Below the pieces are notes generated by a model. That model was not told where the DNA came from. It saw only the letters and a list, made by a program, of their open reading frames with translations, and did not search any database. Made by a program: the position numbers and the translations under genes. From the NCBI RefSeq assembly GCF_038502225.1, contig NC_091292.1, positions 46,757,090 to 46,821,089 on the forward strand: a DNA stretch of 64,000 bases. The letters run 5' to 3'. Of the stretch, positions 62,301 to 64,000 are shown piece after piece. The stretch comes from Cherax quadricarinatus (Eukaryota > Arthropoda > Malacostraca > Decapoda > Parastacidae). Position 1 is the first letter of the stretch; every line of letters starts with the position of its first letter.

Positions 62301-64000
62301 TATACAGTGACGCAGCTCAAGTATTGCTTCACTACACAGTGACGCAGCTCAAGTATTGCTTCACTACACAGTGACGCAGCTCAAGTATTGCTTCACTACA
62401 CAGTGACGCAGCTCAAGTATTGCTTCACTACACAGTGACGCAGCTCAAGTATTGCTTCACTACACAGTGACGCAGCTCAAGTATTGCTTCACTACACAGT
62501 GACGCAGCTCAAGTATTGCTTCACTACACAGTGACGCAGCTCAAGTATTGCTTCACTACACAGTGACGCAGCTCAAGTATTGCTTCACTACACAGTGACG
62601 CAGCTCAAGTATTGCTTCACTACACAGTGACGCAGCTCAAGTATTGCTTCACTACACAGTGACGCAGCTCAAGTATTGCTTCACTACACAGTGACGCAGC
62701 TCAAGTATTGCTTCACTACACAGTGACGCAGCTCAAGTATTGCTTCACTACACAGTGACGCAGCTCAAGTATTGCTTCACTACACAGTGTCGCAGCTCAA
62801 GTATTGCTTCACTACACAGTGACGCAGCTCAAGTATTGCTTCACTACACAGTGACGCAGCTCAAGTATTGCTTCACTACTCTGTGACGCAGCTCAAGTAT
62901 TGCTTCACTACACAGTGACGCAGCTCAAGTATTGCTTCACTACACAGTGACGCAGCTCAAGTATTGCTTCACTACACAGTGACGCAGCTCAAGTATTGCT
63001 TCACTACACAGTGACGCAGCTCAAGTATTGCTTCACTACACAGTGACGCAGCTCAAGTATTGCTTCACTACACAGTGACGCAGCTCAAGTATTGCTTCAC
63101 TACACAGTGACGCAGCTCAAGTATTGCTTCACTACACAGTGACGCAGCTCACGTATTCCCTCACGACACAGTGACGCAGCTCAACTATTGCTTCACTACA
63201 CAGTGTCGCAGCTCAAGTACTGCTTCACTAAACAGTGACGCAGCTCAAGTATTGCTTCACTACACAGTGACGCAGCTCAAGTATTGCTTCACTACACTCA
63301 AGTGACGCAGCTCAAGTATTGCTTCACTACACAGTGACGCAGCTCAAGTATTGCTTCACTACACAGTGACGCAGCTCAAGTATTGCTTCACTACACAGTG
63401 ACGCAGCTCAAGTATTGCTTCACTACACAGTGACGCAGCTCAAGTATTGCTTCACTACACAGTGACGCAGCTCAAGTATTGCTTCACTACACAGTGACGC
63501 AGCTCAAGTATTGCTTCACTACACAGTGACGCAGCTCAAGTATTGCTTCACTACACAGTGACGCAGCTCAAGTATTGCTTCACTACACAGTGACGCAGCT
63601 CAAGTATTGCTTCACTACACAGTGACGCAGCTCAAGTATTGCTTCACTACACAGTGACGCAGCTCAAGTATTGCTTCACTACACAGTGATGCAGCTCAAG
63701 TATTGCTTCACTACACATTTACGCAGCTCAAGTATTGCTTCACTACACAGTGACGCAGCTCAAGTATTGCTTCTCTACACAGTGACGCAGCTCAAGTATT
63801 GCTTCACTACACAGTGACGCAGCTCAAGTATTGCTTCACTACACAGTGACGCAGCTCAAGTATTGCTTCACTACACAGTGACGCAGCTCAAGTATTGCTT
63901 CACTACACAGTGACGCAGCTCAAGTATTGCTTCACTACACAGTGACGCAGCTCAAGTATTGCTTCACTACACAGTGACGCAGCTCAAGTATTGCTTCACT
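56364..64000. repeat. 32-bp tandem array (about 239 units, runs off the window)
   Basis: Unit of 32 bases: gcagctcaagtattgcttca then ctacacagtgac; period measured at 59,466 to 59,498. The left part (56,364-59,440) is variable and contains a duplication at an exact offset of 1,280 bp (40 units), marked by taatccttcac at 57,490 and 58,770. An irregular patch of shortened units at 59,360-59,460 separates it from a much more uniform right part. The first unit has complementary tgcgtcact and agtgacgca around acac. The array continues beyond 64,000. Confidence 0.97.

Noticed and set aside
56364..64000. CRISPR-like array because of regular 32-bp spacing (also considered for the 36-bp array)
   Set aside because: There are no unique spacers: the whole period is repeated. 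The context is eukaryotic and no cas-like gene is present.

Overview
This is eukaryotic, non-genic DNA, most likely from a decapod crustacean. The basis is the repeat content: very long (TA)n, (GA)n, (CA)n and (AAT)n tracts, a tRNA-derived SINE headed by a TGGCTCAGCTGG box, LINE tails, and Penelope-like elements that I recognise as typical of crayfish, lobster and shrimp genomes. The taxon is inferred from memory of those families, not from a search. I see no intact protein-coding host gene and no true tRNA or rRNA gene.

About two thirds of the window (roughly 43 of 64 kb) is tandem repeat. There are ten arrays with unrelated units: 25 bp (4,376-7,300), 21 bp (7,741-14,101), 47 bp (15,080-17,730), mixed 30/38 bp (23,901-29,888), 14 bp (31,331-31,589), a second 21 bp (31,590-36,400), a small degenerate 21 bp (43,310-43,625), 36 bp (43,688-52,175), 46 bp (52,619-56,349) and 32 bp (56,364 to the window end). 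Several carry higher-order structure: 350-bp blocks in the 25-bp array, 226-bp and 152-bp duplications in the 30/38 array, a 2,153-bp duplication in the second 21-bp array, a block of about 1,904 bp in the 36-bp array, and a 1,280-bp duplication in the 32-bp array. Two pairs of arrays abut directly (14/21 bp and 46/32 bp). The long open frames over these arrays are artefacts of stop-free units; they are open in several frames and often on both strands.

Between the arrays lie decayed mobile elements. The most informative is a Penelope-like element (PLE) complex at 18.4-22.5 kb. A minus-strand chain (partial RT tail plus GIY-YIG, fused to RT plus GIY-YIG) meets a plus-strand partial copy head-to-head at about 20,599. 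It is surrounded by (TA)n tracts, PLE-end inverted repeats and a hammerhead-like motif. All PLE copies are broken. Other remnants are jockey/CR1-like LINE pieces (0.5-2.0 kb and 22.9-23.9 kb), an antisense LINE with a recognisable FADD motif (38.7-40.5 kb) and a 3' scrap of the same family at 18.2 kb. There is also a two-copy SINE-like repeat (2.9-3.5 kb), a tRNA-derived SINE (40.6-40.9 kb), a mariner-like element with visible terminal inverted repeats (41.4-42.2 kb), and a 103-bp-arm inverted repeat of a tRNA-like sequence (37.0-37.3 kb).

There is no pathway to reconstruct. The interest lies in how array birth, duplication and homogenisation, together with PLE insertion, built the region.
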